Shown one piece after another: positions 31,895-42,059 of a stretch of 64,000 bases of DNA. Source of the DNA: Saccharopolyspora phatthalungensis (GTDB lineage: Bacteria > Actinomycetota > Actinomycetes > Mycobacteriales > Pseudonocardiaceae); assembly GCF_014203395.1 (NCBI RefSeq), contig NZ_JACHIW010000001.1, positions 2,542,001 to 2,606,000 on the forward strand, written 5' to 3'. The notes beneath the pieces are model-generated. The model saw nothing but the letters and a program-made list of their open reading frames with translations, did no database searches and had not been told where the DNA came from. Position 1 is the stretch's first letter. The number at the start of each line of letters is the position of its first letter. The translations under genes and the position numbers were made by a program.

Positions 31895-34711
31895 TCAGTA
31901 CCGCCGGTCGATCGTCGAGTTGTTCGCCGCGGACCACTGGATGTAGCCGCGCTGGAAGTTGTTGCGACGACCGCCCGGGACCGCGAACTCGCCGCTCGTC
32001 GGGTAGCCCAGATACGAGCCTTCCCAGCCGAGTGCCGACCAGCGTTCGCGGATGCGCCCGTACACCTCGTGCGCACCGGTGCCCGGCGTCCAGTAGATCG
32101 AGCCGGCCTTGGTGAAGTGGTTGTAGCGCCCCACTCCGTCCGGGGTGACCCGCTCATCGGTCGTCGGATACCCCAGCGGGCCGAGCTCCCAGCCCAGCTG
32201 CGACCACGTCGCCCGGATCGCGCCCCAGATCGCGTGGGCCCCGGAACCCGGCGTCCAGTAGATCGAACCGGCCTTGGAGAAGTGGGTGTACCGGCCGACG
32301 CCGTCGGGCGTGGTCACCTCGTCGGTCGTCGGGTAGCCGAGCGGGCCCTGCTCCCAGCCGTTGGCCGCCCAGTTCTGCCGGATCGCGCCCCACACCGCGT
32401 GCGATCCGGTGTCCGGGCTCCAGTAGATCGACGCCGTCAGGGTCGTGGGCGTACCGGCGAAGTGGTTGTACCGACCGACACCGTCCGGTGTGGACAGTTC
32501 GTCGGTGGTCGGCGGGCCGAACTTGCCGTGCCCACCGAGTTGCAGGTACTTCGCGAGGTTCCCGCCGTAGACGTAGTGCACGCCCGTCTGCGCGGTCCAG
32601 TAAAGCCGCCCGCGTTCGTAGCCGCGGTAGCGGATGCCGTCCTCGGCGATCTCCGGTCCCGTGGGTTGCCCGAGCAGGCTGCGCAGCTGCGGTTCGGCCG
32701 CGTACCGCTGGTCGATCGGCGTGGAATACCGGGCGGTGAGCGTCTGGTCGCTCGCGCCCATCGTCAGCACCCGCGATCGGTTGCCCACGCCGTCGCCCCA
32801 CCCGTCGAAACTCGCCACGCCGTCGGTGGCCGTCGTCGCCGCGATCACATCGAAGGTGGCCCCCTCGGTGACCATCGCCGAACTCCGCCCGCCCTCCGAG
32901 GGGATCTGCAGCACCGCAGGCACGTTGCTGGTCAACGTCAGCAGGTGCTCGCGCGGCATCGCCGCATAGGTCTGGCTGCTGACTACCCCGGCGCTGTCGG
33001 TCGTGGTCGCGGTGATCTCCATCCGCGAGTCGGGGTGGTCGGTGAACGCGATCTGGAAGGACTCGCCGGTGCCCCCGACCCCGGGATGCCGGTGGCAGGT
33101 CGCCTCTTCCGGGCAGTGCACCTCGGCGCTGGTCCAGGTCACCGGTGTCGTGCCGTCCTCGACATCGGTGGCCTGCGCGGACAGCGACACGGTCTCGCCG
33201 ACGGCGAAGGTGCGTTCTCCCGGCGTCGTCAGCACCACCCGCGGCGAATTGTTCGCCGGTGCGACCACCACATCCGCGCTGTCCGACGCCCCGAGCGGAT
33301 CGGTCACGGTCAGCCGCGCGGTGAAGCGGTCGCCGGTCGGGTAGGTGTGGCTGGTGCGCACGCCGGTGCCCGTGGTGCCGTCGCCGAAGTCCCAGCGGTA
33401 GGTCAGCGCATCACCGTCGAAGTCCTGCGATCCCGATCCGTCGAAGGTGACCGTGCGGGTCGCCGGGTCCGTGGTGATCTCGGCCGCGGCCACCGGCGCG
33501 GAGTTGCCCTGCGGATAGCTGAGCCGGCGCAGCGTGCCCGAGTAGATGTCGGCGAACACGATGTCGCCGTTGGGCGCGGCCGCGAACTTCACCGGGCCGC
33601 CGATGTCACTGGCGAACGGCGGGCTTTCCGGCGCCCGCACCAGCTTTCCCTGCGCGTCGAAGCGCAGCGTCCAGAGCTTCTTGGTGGTGTAGTCGCCGAA
33701 GAAGTACGCGCCCCGGTATGCCTCCGGGTAACTCTCGCCCTGGTAGACGATGCCGCCGGTGACGCTGTTTCCCTGGTCGAGGCCGCCCCCGTGGCGGTAC
33801 TCCCACAGCGGCGGGGTGTTCACCACGGACGCGCACTCGGGCAGGTCGGTGTAGCCCGGGGTCGGGTGGTTGCCTTCCCAGCAGGGCCACTTGTAGTTCT
33901 GGCCGGGGCGGACGAGGTCGACCTCCTCCCAGGTGTTGTAGCCGACGTCGCCGACGATCGGGGTACCGGTGCTGGGGTCCAGCGACAGCCGGAACGGGCT
34001 GCGGAAACCGCTGGCGTACACCCGGCTGCGCCACGACGAAGGGTCCGACGCCTGGTAGTAGGGGTTGCTCGGCACGCCCTGGCCGGTGGCGGTGACGTGC
34101 AGGATCTTCCCGTTGGGCGCGTCGAGGTTCATGGCCTGCAACGCATTCCGGTCGGTGCGGGAAAAGTCGGAGAGGTCGCCGATCGACACCCACAGCGTGC
34201 CGTCGTTGGCCGCCACGACCCCGGTCAACGCGTGGACCGCGTTGGTGCTGGGGAATTCGAAGAGCACCTGTTCGCCGCCGAGGCCGGTCGGTTCGGGGTT
34301 GCCGGTGACCGTCCAGCGCGCGAGTCGCAGCAGGTAGCCGCCGGTGCCGGCGGGGACCGAGCGGATCAGGTAGACGTGCCGCGAGGTCTCGTAGTCGGGT
34401 GCTATCGCGATGCCGGTCAGGCCGAGGTCCTGGCTGGGGTCGACGGGAAGGGTGGCGATGGTGCGGGTCCGGCCGTCGGCCGCCACCCACGTGACGGTGC
34501 CTTTCTTGCCGGTGGTCAGGATGCTGTCGTCGGGCAGGTAGGCGAAGTCGGTCAGATCGAAGGCGGCCTGTCCGCTGGGTTGGTTGCGCAGGACGAAACC
34601 GGAGGGAACCGCCGCCTCCGCGCGGGTAGTCGGTAAGGCCGCTAACAGGCCGATGGACAGCAACGCCACGCAGCAGGCGCTTAACCAGCCGCGGGCTCTT
34701 CGAGCGATCAC
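31895..34711 (-). CDS. Secreted PQQ-dependent sugar dehydrogenase-like protein with PKD domain and LGFP repeats
   Basis: 938 residues. A Sec signal (RRARGWLSACCVALLSIGLLAALP, cleavage near TRAEA-A) precedes a six-bladed sorbosone/glucose dehydrogenase domain, residues about 35-400 (LGLTGIAIAPDY, SGFRSPFRLSLDP, GDVGYNTWEEVDLV, NYKWPCWEGNHP). A PKD domain follows at about 410-485 (DGDALTYRWDFGDGTTG), then a beta domain, and from about 690 at least four LGFP repeats (GPLGYPTTDE, SYLGYPTSGE) with trailing YNHF and SIYWTP strands. LGFP repeats associate with mycolic-acid-type walls and other extracellular enzymes; a surface-bound carbohydrate oxidase is inferred. Confidence 0.88.
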   Translation of the reverse strand: MIARRARGWLSACCVALLSIGLLAALPTTRAEAAVPSGFVLRNQPSGQAAFDLTDFAYLPDDSILTTGKKGTVTWVAADGRTRTIATLPVDPSQDLGLTGIAIAPDYETSRHVYLIRSVPAGTGGYLLRLARWTVTGNPEPTGLGGEQVLFEFPSTNAVHALTGVVAANDGTLWVSIGDLSDFSRTDRNALQAMNLDAPNGKILHVTATGQGVPSNPYYQASDPSSWRSRVYASGFRSPFRLSLDPSTGTPIVGDVGYNTWEEVDLVRPGQNYKWPCWEGNHPTPGYTDLPECASVVNTPPLWEYRHGGGLDQGNSVTGGIVYQGESYPEAYRGAYFFGDYTTKKLWTLRFDAQGKLVRAPESPPFASDIGGPVKFAAAPNGDIVFADIYSGTLRRLSYPQGNSAPVAAAEITTDPATRTVTFDGSGSQDFDGDALTYRWDFGDGTTGTGVRTSHTYPTGDRFTARLTVTDPLGASDSADVVVAPANNSPRVVLTTPGERTFAVGETVSLSAQATDVEDGTTPVTWTSAEVHCPEEATCHRHPGVGGTGESFQIAFTDHPDSRMEITATTTDSAGVVSSQTYAAMPREHLLTLTSNVPAVLQIPSEGGRSSAMVTEGATFDVIAATTATDGVASFDGWGDGVGNRSRVLTMGASDQTLTARYSTPIDQRYAAEPQLRSLLGQPTGPEIAEDGIRYRGYERGRLYWTAQTGVHYVYGGNLAKYLQLGGHGKFGPPTTDELSTPDGVGRYNHFAGTPTTLTASIYWSPDTGSHAVWGAIRQNWAANGWEQGPLGYPTTDEVTTPDGVGRYTHFSKAGSIYWTPGSGAHAIWGAIRATWSQLGWELGPLGYPTTDERVTPDGVGRYNHFTKAGSIYWTPGTGAHEVYGRIRERWSALGWEGSYLGYPTSGEFAVPGGRRNNFQRGYIQWSAANNSTIDRRY

Positions 34712-34860
34712 GATGACACACCCCTATTCACAAAGGACGTGCTGGTATCGCCCGAACTTCCGCGTGGGTTGCCCCATTTTCCCGAGTTTCCGGCAACATT
34801 TCGTTGCGTCACGGGTGGTCGCCTAATGTGATCGAGACCGGTGCGGGAGACCGCCGATGG

Positions 34861-35448
34861 TCAGCGACTCCACCAGAAGGCTTTGGTGGTGGCGAGAAAT
34901 TCGCGGCGGGCACCGCGGGCGGAGACCCGGCGCAAGCCCTCGGCGGCCGCGTCGTGGCCGACGCCGTAGGCGTCGATGCCGGCGCGGCGGCACAACGCCA
35001 CGGCGCGGCGCAGGTGGAACCGGGTGGTCACCACGGTAATCTCGCGCAGGCCGAAAGCCTCGGCCGCGCGGCGGCAGGACGACCAGGTGTCTACACCGGA
35101 CTCGTCGAGCGTCACGGCGGAGGCGGGAACTCCGTGCGAGACGAGGTGCTGGCGCATCACGACCGGCTCGCTGTGCCCGCGTGATTCCGGGCTGCCGCTG
35201 ACGATGATCCGCCGGACCTTGTCCGCTTCGAACAACGCCCGAGCCACGTTCAACCGACCCTGCAGGATCCGGCTCGGCTTGCCATCCCAGCGCACACCCG
35301 CCCCCAACACCAACGCGAACTCGGTGGCGGGCACGTCCGGCACCGCCCGGACGCGGCGAAAGCTGCGCGCCATTACCCACCCCGACGGTAGCGCGGCGAC
35401 CAGCACGAGCCCGGCCAGCGCGGCGAGCCCCATCCACAGTCCACGCAC
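34861..35448 (-). CDS. YdcF/SanA family (DUF218) membrane-anchored protein
   Basis: 195 residues from GTG 35448. An N-terminal membrane helix (MGLAALAGLVLVAALPSGWVMA) is followed by the DUF218 domain: LVLGAGVRWDGKPSRILQGRLNVA, IIVSGSPESRGHSEP and VTTRFHLRRAVALCRRAG. Relatives act in cell-envelope maintenance and vancomycin tolerance at low temperature (SanA), with unknown chemistry. The frame stays open to 35517, but that extension is a translation of the hairpin element at 35484-35525 and is rejected as start. Confidence 0.82.
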   Translation of the reverse strand: MRGLWMGLAALAGLVLVAALPSGWVMARSFRRVRAVPDVPATEFALVLGAGVRWDGKPSRILQGRLNVARALFEADKVRRIIVSGSPESRGHSEPVVMRQHLVSHGVPASAVTLDESGVDTWSSCRRAAEAFGLREITVVTTRFHLRRAVALCRRAGIDAYGVGHDAAAEGLRRVSARGARREFLATTKAFWWSR

Positions 35449-35483
35449 CGGCCAAGTGTCCACCGAGAACCCCGGTCCGATGG

Positions 35484-35525
35484 CGATTTCAATGGAGATC
35501 GGCGCGCCGACGTCCATTGAAATCG
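35484..35525. repeat. Perfect member of the GATTTC hairpin family upstream of the YdcF gene
   Basis: CGATTTCAATGGA (35484-35496) pairs perfectly with TCCATTGAAATCG (35513-35525); the loop contains the palindrome TCGGCGCGCCGA. Very similar to the arms at 12851-12896. Confidence 0.7.
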
Positions 35526-36109
35526 GCGGTGAAACGCCGGTCGCAGCGGTACGCGGAGCTCTACCGCCACCAGCCGGAGCAGCGAGCCCCGCGCGGTGGC
35601 GGCGGCATCACTTCGGACGCCAGCTCGACCGGGTCGGCGGTCCGGGCGGGCCGGGAGGTCGCGCGGGCCGGGGGCGGCGCTCCCAAGGGCGGTTGGCGGG
35701 CTTCGAGAGGGCTGGCATGCCTGGCAACCTAGGGCACCGAACTGCTTTGGCGTAAACCACCTCGTGGCATTGGTGACATTTCCCGCATGCCGATCTACCA
35801 GCGATGATCACGCAGGGCTGATCGTTTGTCACAACTTCGCAGGTGGCAGGGTCGATGGGCGGTCCCGCTACGTTCCGAACCGAATCGAATCCGACGAGTA
35901 GCGGCGGGGGCTGGGCTGATCGAACCGCCGCAATCGGCCGTCGGGGACTCGCGCCGCCGGTTCTTCTGCTTGACTATCGGTCGGCGGGGTCTTTGGCTGC
36001 CAGGGCGGTCGCCGGGTCGCGGGCCGGTTCGCCGCGACCGAGCGGCGGGCTCCGGGCTCGAAATTCCGGGACGGCTGGCGCCCCGACATTCCGACGATGC
36101 GGGTGGTTG
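35526..36109. other. Long intergenic region upstream of groES
   Basis: 584 bases without a supported gene. Several short frames exist with mixed codon bias. One on the minus strand (35608-35832) encodes CGKCHQCHE in its first third, but has a poor third-position pattern and a tail typical of antisense GC-rich DNA. Confidence 0.4.
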
Positions 36110-36143
36110 TTGAGCGTTGGCACTCTCATGGGTAGAGTGCTAG
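36110..36143 (+). promoter_or_regulatory. groES promoter with CIRCE operator
   Basis: TTGGCACTC-N9-GAGTGCTAG (36117-36143) is a CIRCE element, the HrcA binding site. TTGAGC (36110-36115) and TAGAGT (36133-36138), 17 bases apart, form a promoter whose -10 box lies inside the right CIRCE arm, so HrcA would block polymerase directly. Confidence 0.85.
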
Positions 36144-36246
36144 CAGAACGGCGCCGGAGCGCCCCGGCACCCGCGACGGCGGGGAGCCACGGAGCCGTCT
36201 TATCCCAGCCAACGCTTCGAAGGCCCCAGAAGGTGGAGGTCACACC

Positions 36247-36537
36247 GTGGCGAGCATCAAGCCGCTTGAGGACAAGATCGTGGTCCAGGCGAGCGAGGCC
36301 GAGACGACGACTGCGTCCGGCATCGTGATCCCGGACACCGCTAAGGAAAAGCCCCAGGAGGGCAAGGTTCTTGCCGTCGGCCCGGGTCGCGTCGACGACA
36401 AGGGCAACCGCATCCCGGTGGATGTCAAGGAAGGCGACGTCGTTATTTACTCCAAGTACGGCGGCACCGAGGTCAAGTACAACGGTGAGGAGTACCTGAT
36501 CCTCTCCGCCCGCGACGTGCTGGCCGTCGTCAACTGA
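36247..36537 (+). CDS. groES: Co-chaperonin GroES
   Basis: 96 residues, complete Gro[12 protein letters not shown], mobile loop [29 protein letters not shown] and [17 protein letters not shown] start behind AGAAGGTGGAGG. It caps GroEL rings. Heat-inducible through the CIRCE element 100 bases upstream; tsaD-groES-groEL1 order is conserved with mycobacteria apart from the inserted LGFP and YdcF genes. Confidence 0.97.
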   Translation: MASIKPLEDKIVVQASEAETTTASGIVIPDTAKEKPQEGKVLAVGPGRVDDKGNRIPVDVKEGDVVIYSKYGGTEVKYNGEEYLILSARDVLAVVN

Positions 36538-36558
36538 CGCCACACCACGCGAGCAATG

Positions 36559-36596
36559 CCGCCCCGGCGGTCCCGACCGCGGGACCTCCGGGGCGG
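36559..36596 (+). terminator. Hairpin between groES and groEL1
   Basis: CCGCCCCGG / CCGGGGCGG outer arms with inner GGTCCC / GGGACC. It may trim the transcript or reduce read-through so that groES exceeds groEL1. Confidence 0.6.
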
Positions 36597-36635
36597 TCGC
36601 ATGTCCGGGGCGGAATACCCCAAAGGCATCCATGA

Positions 36636-38273
<1,638 letters not shown>

Positions 38274-38328
38274 GCCGGGCCCGTGAGCGCATAGCCGGGC
38301 CGGAGCCCGGACTCGCACTCGGCACGGA

Positions 38329-38367
38329 GATCGGGGCGGCACCCGCAATTGGGGTGCCGCCCCGATC
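38329..38367 (+). terminator. Terminator after groEL1
   Basis: Perfect 16-bp stem GATCGGGGCGGCACCC / GGGTGCCGCCCCGATC with loop GCAATTG, followed by a T-rich TTC. Confidence 0.85.
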
Positions 38368-38462
38368 TTCGTGCGTCCTGCCCGGAGCCGAATGACGCCC
38401 CTCGTTGCCATTCGACTCCGGCGGTCGGCCGCGGCTCGCACCGCGTCGACCGCGCAAGCTCA

Positions 38463-38768
38463 TCAGCTGGCCGCAACCGCCAGCTGCTGGCGCTTGCGCG
38501 CCTTGATGATCACTTCCCGCTCCGACTCCGACAGCCCGCCCCAGATGCCGTACGGCTCCTGCACTGCAAGCGCATGGGTCCGGCACTGCGCGATCACCGG
38601 GCAGTGCTGGCATACCTCTTTCGCCTTCGACTCGCGCCGGGCTCGCGCCGGCCCCCGCTCGCCATCCGGATGAAAGAAGTACGCGCTGTCCATGCCTCGA
38701 CAGGAGCCCCGTATCTGCCAATCCCAGATATCGGCGTTCGGTCCTGGAAGACGTCGAGTGTCTGCCAT
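38463..38768 (-). CDS. WhiB-family iron-sulfur regulator (WhiD/WhiB3-like)
   Basis: 101 residues. Four cysteines for a 4Fe-4S cluster (GSCRGMD and CQHCPVIAQC), the GIWGG turn (EPYGIWGGLSE) and the basic C-terminal AT-hook-like KARKRQQLA. ATG 38768 has AGGAGGT about 12 bases upstream. Beside groEL1 and the SigD-type sigma gene it matches whiB3 of mycobacteria and whiD of Streptomyces, which bind the principal sigma factor and affect redox response or spore maturation. Confidence 0.92.
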   Translation of the reverse strand: MADTRRLPGPNADIWDWQIRGSCRGMDSAYFFHPDGERGPARARRESKAKEVCQHCPVIAQCRTHALAVQEPYGIWGGLSESEREVIIKARKRQQLAVAAS

Positions 38769-38907
38769 TGCGCAAACCACCTCCTAGCGGTGGGTCCCCT
38801 CCCCGCTGCGGCGGGCGGCCGCAGCCTCGCATGATCCGACCGTAGAACCGCGCCAAAACTTGTTCAACCCTTATCGTGCCAAAAGCTGTTCATCGTTGGA
38901 GTGATCT

Positions 38908-40071
38908 TTGGCCGACGAAGATCGACCCCCCGGCGGCTTGCTCTCCACACGCCAGAACCGGAACATGTCCCGGGTGACGACGCGGCCGGAACCTGTGCCG
39001 GGGCAGGACGCCCCCAACTCGACCGACGATCCGGAACCGGTCGGAAGTTCCGATGGCGCGGCGTCGGACGATCAGCCGCGCCTCAGCGTCGCCGCAGTAG
39101 CCCGACGACTCGGTGTGGCACCTGCCACGCTGCGCACCTGGGATCGTCGGTACGGCCTTGGTCCCAGCGATCACACCAGCGGACGCCATCGCCGGTACGC
39201 CCCGGACGACATCGCCCGCCTGGAACAGATGCAGCGAGCCCTGCTGCGCGGTGCCTCCCCGATGGAGGCCGCTCGCTACGCCCGCACCGTCGCGGCGCCG
39301 CTACCGCAGCGATACCCAGAATCGGCCGAACAACAACAACCGGATTCCGACGGTTCCGGTGATGGCCCGATGATGCTGTCCGGTGTGCTCGACGGCGCGG
39401 GCGACATCAAGTTGGTCGGCGGCTCCAACACCGGCGGGCGCGGGCTCAAACTCGTCGGCGCCGGGCCCCACGCCCGCGGGCTGGGGAGAGCGGCGCTCGC
39501 CCTGGACTCCTGGTCCGTGCAGCGCTTGCTGATCGAGTCGGTGGAGAGTGACGGGGTCGTCGGCACCTGGCGAGGAATGCTGCAGCCGGTGCTGCGCGCG
39601 GTCAGTGAGCGGCGCCAGCGCTCCGGCTCCGGCGTCGAGGTCCTGCAGCTGTTGGTCGACTGCGCCTCCACCGCGCTTCGATCGGTGATCGCCAACGCGC
39701 AGGCCCCGATCAATCCCCGCCCGGTGGTGCTCGCTCCGGTGCCCGGCGAAGCCCAAGAGCTCGAACTCGTGGCGCTCGCCGCGGCGCTGGCGGCCAACCG
39801 GGTCGGCCACCGGCTGTTCGGTGCCGCGCTGCCGAGAGAAGGACTCGCGGCGGCGGTGCGGCGGTCCGCGCCTGCGGCCGTGGTGCTTTGGGCCGATCAG
39901 TCGCACTACGCCTCGCCGCGGGTCTTGGACGACATTCCGATCACCCGGCAGCGGGCGCGAGCGTTCGTCGTGGGGGCTGGCTGGGCGCACCAGGCGCTGC
40001 CGGCTCATGTGGAGTTGCTCGATTCGCTTGAGGCCGCCGTCGCACGTGTCTCGGAGGCCGTCCTCGGCTGA
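38908..40071 (+). CDS. MerR-family regulator with degenerate B12-binding-like domain
   Basis: 387 residues from TTG 38908 (ATG 38965 possible). After a disordered 58-residue lead, the MerR helix-turn-helix is PRLSVAAVARRLGVAPATLRTWDRRYGL with a wing SGRHRRYAPDD. Residues about 170-380 resemble the helical and Rossmann cobalamin-binding part of CarH-type light regulators (VVLAPVPGEAQELELVALAAAL), but no DxHxxG cobalamin motif is present, so B12 sensing is doubtful. Diverges from the WhiB gene; ligand unknown. Confidence 0.85.
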   Translation: MADEDRPPGGLLSTRQNRNMSRVTTRPEPVPGQDAPNSTDDPEPVGSSDGAASDDQPRLSVAAVARRLGVAPATLRTWDRRYGLGPSDHTSGRHRRYAPDDIARLEQMQRALLRGASPMEAARYARTVAAPLPQRYPESAEQQQPDSDGSGDGPMMLSGVLDGAGDIKLVGGSNTGGRGLKLVGAGPHARGLGRAALALDSWSVQRLLIESVESDGVVGTWRGMLQPVLRAVSERRQRSGSGVEVLQLLVDCASTALRSVIANAQAPINPRPVVLAPVPGEAQELELVALAAALAANRVGHRLFGAALPREGLAAAVRRSAPAAVVLWADQSHYASPRVLDDIPITRQRARAFVVGAGWAHQALPAHVELLDSLEAAVARVSEAVLG

Positions 40072-40379
40072 GTTACGCTCTTTGTGTCGTAAATCACAAC
40101 CCAACGTGTGGGTGGGATGACGGTTTTCGTGCGGACGGGCGAAGATCTGGTCACGACAGGGTGCAATCGGGTGAATACTGCAGGTGCGGGGCGTGGTCGG
40201 TGACGTCGTGGGGTAGTCGCCGACCCGGTCTCCGCGACTTGCTCGGTTCCGATGAACCCGGCCCGGATGGGGGCGACGCAAAATTTCTTGACGGATTAAG
40301 CACCGGATCGTGTCAAGGTTTTGGCCCCTGCGTCCGATAGGGGAGTTGGAACGTCACTCGCCTGCAGGAAGGAGTTCCC
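40072..40379. other. Upstream region of the bldM-like gene
   Basis: 308 bases without a gene; AT-richer than its surroundings near 40080-40100. Likely promoter region of the BldM-like regulator; no confident -35/-10 pair was picked. Confidence 0.4.
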
Positions 40380-40976
40380 GTGACGACGGTCCTGATCTGC
40401 GATGACCGACGTAGCGTTCGGGAAGGGCTCACTCGTGTGATGTCTGCTGTCCCCGGAGTGAGTCGAATTGATTGCGTTGCGCACGGTGACGAGCTTTTGG
40501 CCCGCTTCTCGCGTCAGGCCGTGGACGTCGTGCTGGTGGGAACCCAGCGCGCAGTGCCCAATGGCGTCGAGGCCACTCGTCGGCTCGTCTCGGCTCACCC
40601 ACAAGCGAACGTGATCGTGTTCGGTGCGCCGGACGACGCGGCCAGCATCGCCGCGGCGATCGCCGGCGGAGCACGCGGCTATCTCCGCTGGGATGCCTCC
40701 CGGCCGGAGCTGGTGGCGGCGCTGGCGCACACGCTGGCGAGCACCTCGGTGCCCGCGCCCCGGCAGCCGTCGGACCCCGGCGTGCAGCTGACGGAGCGGG
40801 AGCTCCAGGTGCTCCGCGGTATGAGCCAAGGCAAGAGCAATGGGCAAATCGGCCGGGAGCTCTACCTCTCGGAAGACACGGTCAAGACCCACGCGCGTCG
40901 GCTGTTTCGGAAGCTCGGTGTGCGAGACCGTGCGCAAGCTGTGGCGCACGGATTCCGCCGCGGCCTCGTGGCGTGA
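40380..40976 (+). CDS. bldM: BldM-like orphan response regulator lacking the phospho-acceptor Asp
   Basis: 198 residues. The receiver domain starts TTVLICDDRRSVREGL; residue 54, where BldM and other receivers have Asp, is Gly (VVLVGTQRAVPNG). The LuxR-type DNA-binding domain is strongly conserved: LTERELQVLRGMSQGKSNGQIGR and LYLSEDTVKTHARRLFRKLGV. No kinase gene is adjacent. In Streptomyces BldM controls aerial growth as a homodimer and, with WhiI, as a heterodimer, and lies in the same whiD-bldM-sigma-guaB order. Phosphorylation-independent action is expected here. Confidence 0.88.
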   Translation: MTTVLICDDRRSVREGLTRVMSAVPGVSRIDCVAHGDELLARFSRQAVDVVLVGTQRAVPNGVEATRRLVSAHPQANVIVFGAPDDAASIAAAIAGGARGYLRWDASRPELVAALAHTLASTSVPAPRQPSDPGVQLTERELQVLRGMSQGKSNGQIGRELYLSEDTVKTHARRLFRKLGVRDRAQAVAHGFRRGLVA

Positions 40977-41009
40977 TCGACGCGCGCGGCGCAGGCCGCG
41001 CGCGTCGAT
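40976..41009 (+). terminator. Terminator of the bldM-like gene
   Basis: Perfect 15-bp stem ATCGACGCGCGCGGC / GCCGCGCGCGTCGAT around GCAG; the first base is the last base of the stop codon. Confidence 0.8.
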
Positions 41010-41486
41010 AGGTTCGATCCCGAGCTCGCGGCGCTCGGCGCGGGCGTTGGCTTGGCGCGAGCTGACGTTACGAAGGTGTTTATGGCTCGCGTCACTTCGG
41101 CGCGGCCCGAGTATCGGGCCGAGGCAGCCGGTGTGGCGCGAACCATAGTCCGCCCCGATCGGTACTGGCGGGTCGAAACACCTTTTTGCGGCAAACGGCG
41201 TACCTATCCCGGAGGGGCCATGGTCGCGTCGCCGCGCGACCCGTGCGAAGATCATCGCCGATCTTCGCTCATGAGCCTTCTCGATCCCGGTGGCCAGGGC
41301 AAACGCCGCCGGGCCCAGCGTCTGGTATCTGTGAATGTGTGACGACCACGGCCCCCGACTCCGCCTCCCTGTTCAACGATCGTCCCTTGACCGGTACGGT
41401 GAGATCGGCATGACGTGCGGCGCACGAGATGTCCGCCGGGCAAATCCGAATCGCTTGAACGCGTAACACCAGGGCTGCTGTCTGCG
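41010..41486. other. Upstream region of the SigD/ShbA-like sigma gene
   Basis: 477 bases with only weak open frames and no family likeness. It probably holds the promoter region of the sigma/anti-sigma operon. Confidence 0.4.
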
Positions 41487-42059
41487 ATGACCAACGTGGG
41501 GGACGGGCTGGACGCTCTTGTAAGCGCCGCCGTCGACGGCGATCGCCAGTCGATCGAGCGCTTGCTGGCCGAAATCCGTCCTTTGGTGGTGCGGTACTGC
41601 CGCGCCAGAGTCGGACGAAACGAGAGGTCGTTCGCTTCGGCGGACGACGTGGCCCAGGAAGTGTGCCTCGCGGTGCTGACCGCGCTGCCCACCTACAAGG
41701 ACCAGGGTCGTCCGTTCTTGGCGTTCGTGTACGGCATCGCCGCCCACAAGGTGGCTGATGCGCATCGTGCGTTGGCCCGCAATCGCTCCGAACCGGTCGC
41801 GGACGTTCCGGACACCCCGGAATCCGAGGCCGGACCAGAGCAGCGGGCGATGCAGGGTGAGCTTTCGGGCAGGATGGCGCAACTGCTTCGTGTCCTCCCG
41901 GCCAAGCAGCGGGAAATCTTGCTGCTCCGGGTGGTTGTCGGGTTGTCGGCGGAAGAAACCGCCGAAGCGGTCGGTTCGACGCCGGGCGCAGTACGCGTGG
42001 CTCAACACCGCGCGTTGGCCCGGCTGCGAAAGACGCTGTCCGCGGAGGAGGTGGTCTGA
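41487..42059 (+). CDS. ECF sigma factor, SigD/ShbA group
   Basis: 190 residues from ATG 41487. Region 2 has RYCRARVG...SADDVAQEVCLAVLTALPTY and FVYGIAAHKVADAHR; region 4 has LPAKQREILLLRVVVGLSAEETAEAVGSTPGAVRVAQHRALARLR. Synteny and sequence match mycobacterial SigD (Rv3414c) and Streptomyces ShbA, which drives transcription of the principal sigma gene. The anti-sigma gene follows with no gap, so both are produced together. Confidence 0.9.
   Translation: MTNVGDGLDALVSAAVDGDRQSIERLLAEIRPLVVRYCRARVGRNERSFASADDVAQEVCLAVLTALPTYKDQGRPFLAFVYGIAAHKVADAHRALARNRSEPVADVPDTPESEAGPEQRAMQGELSGRMAQLLRVLPAKQREILLLRVVVGLSAEETAEAVGSTPGAVRVAQHRALARLRKTLSAEEVV

Noticed and set aside
31895..34636. Very long open frame on the plus strand opposite the LGFP gene (855 codons)
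   Set aside because: It is an antisense shadow produced by GC-rich codon bias; the minus strand has signal peptide, known domains and repeats, the plus frame has none.
34861..35517. Longer YdcF protein starting at 35517
   Set aside because: The extra residues (ISIEIAIG and around) are a translation of the hairpin repeat at 35484-35525, so a start after the repeat is more likely.
35608..35832. Cys-rich small frame (CGKCHQCHE) on the minus strand
   Set aside because: Only the first third looks protein-like; third codon positions are not GC-biased, no ribosome site, and the tail is typical of noncoding GC-rich DNA. Kept as uncertain intergenic sequence.
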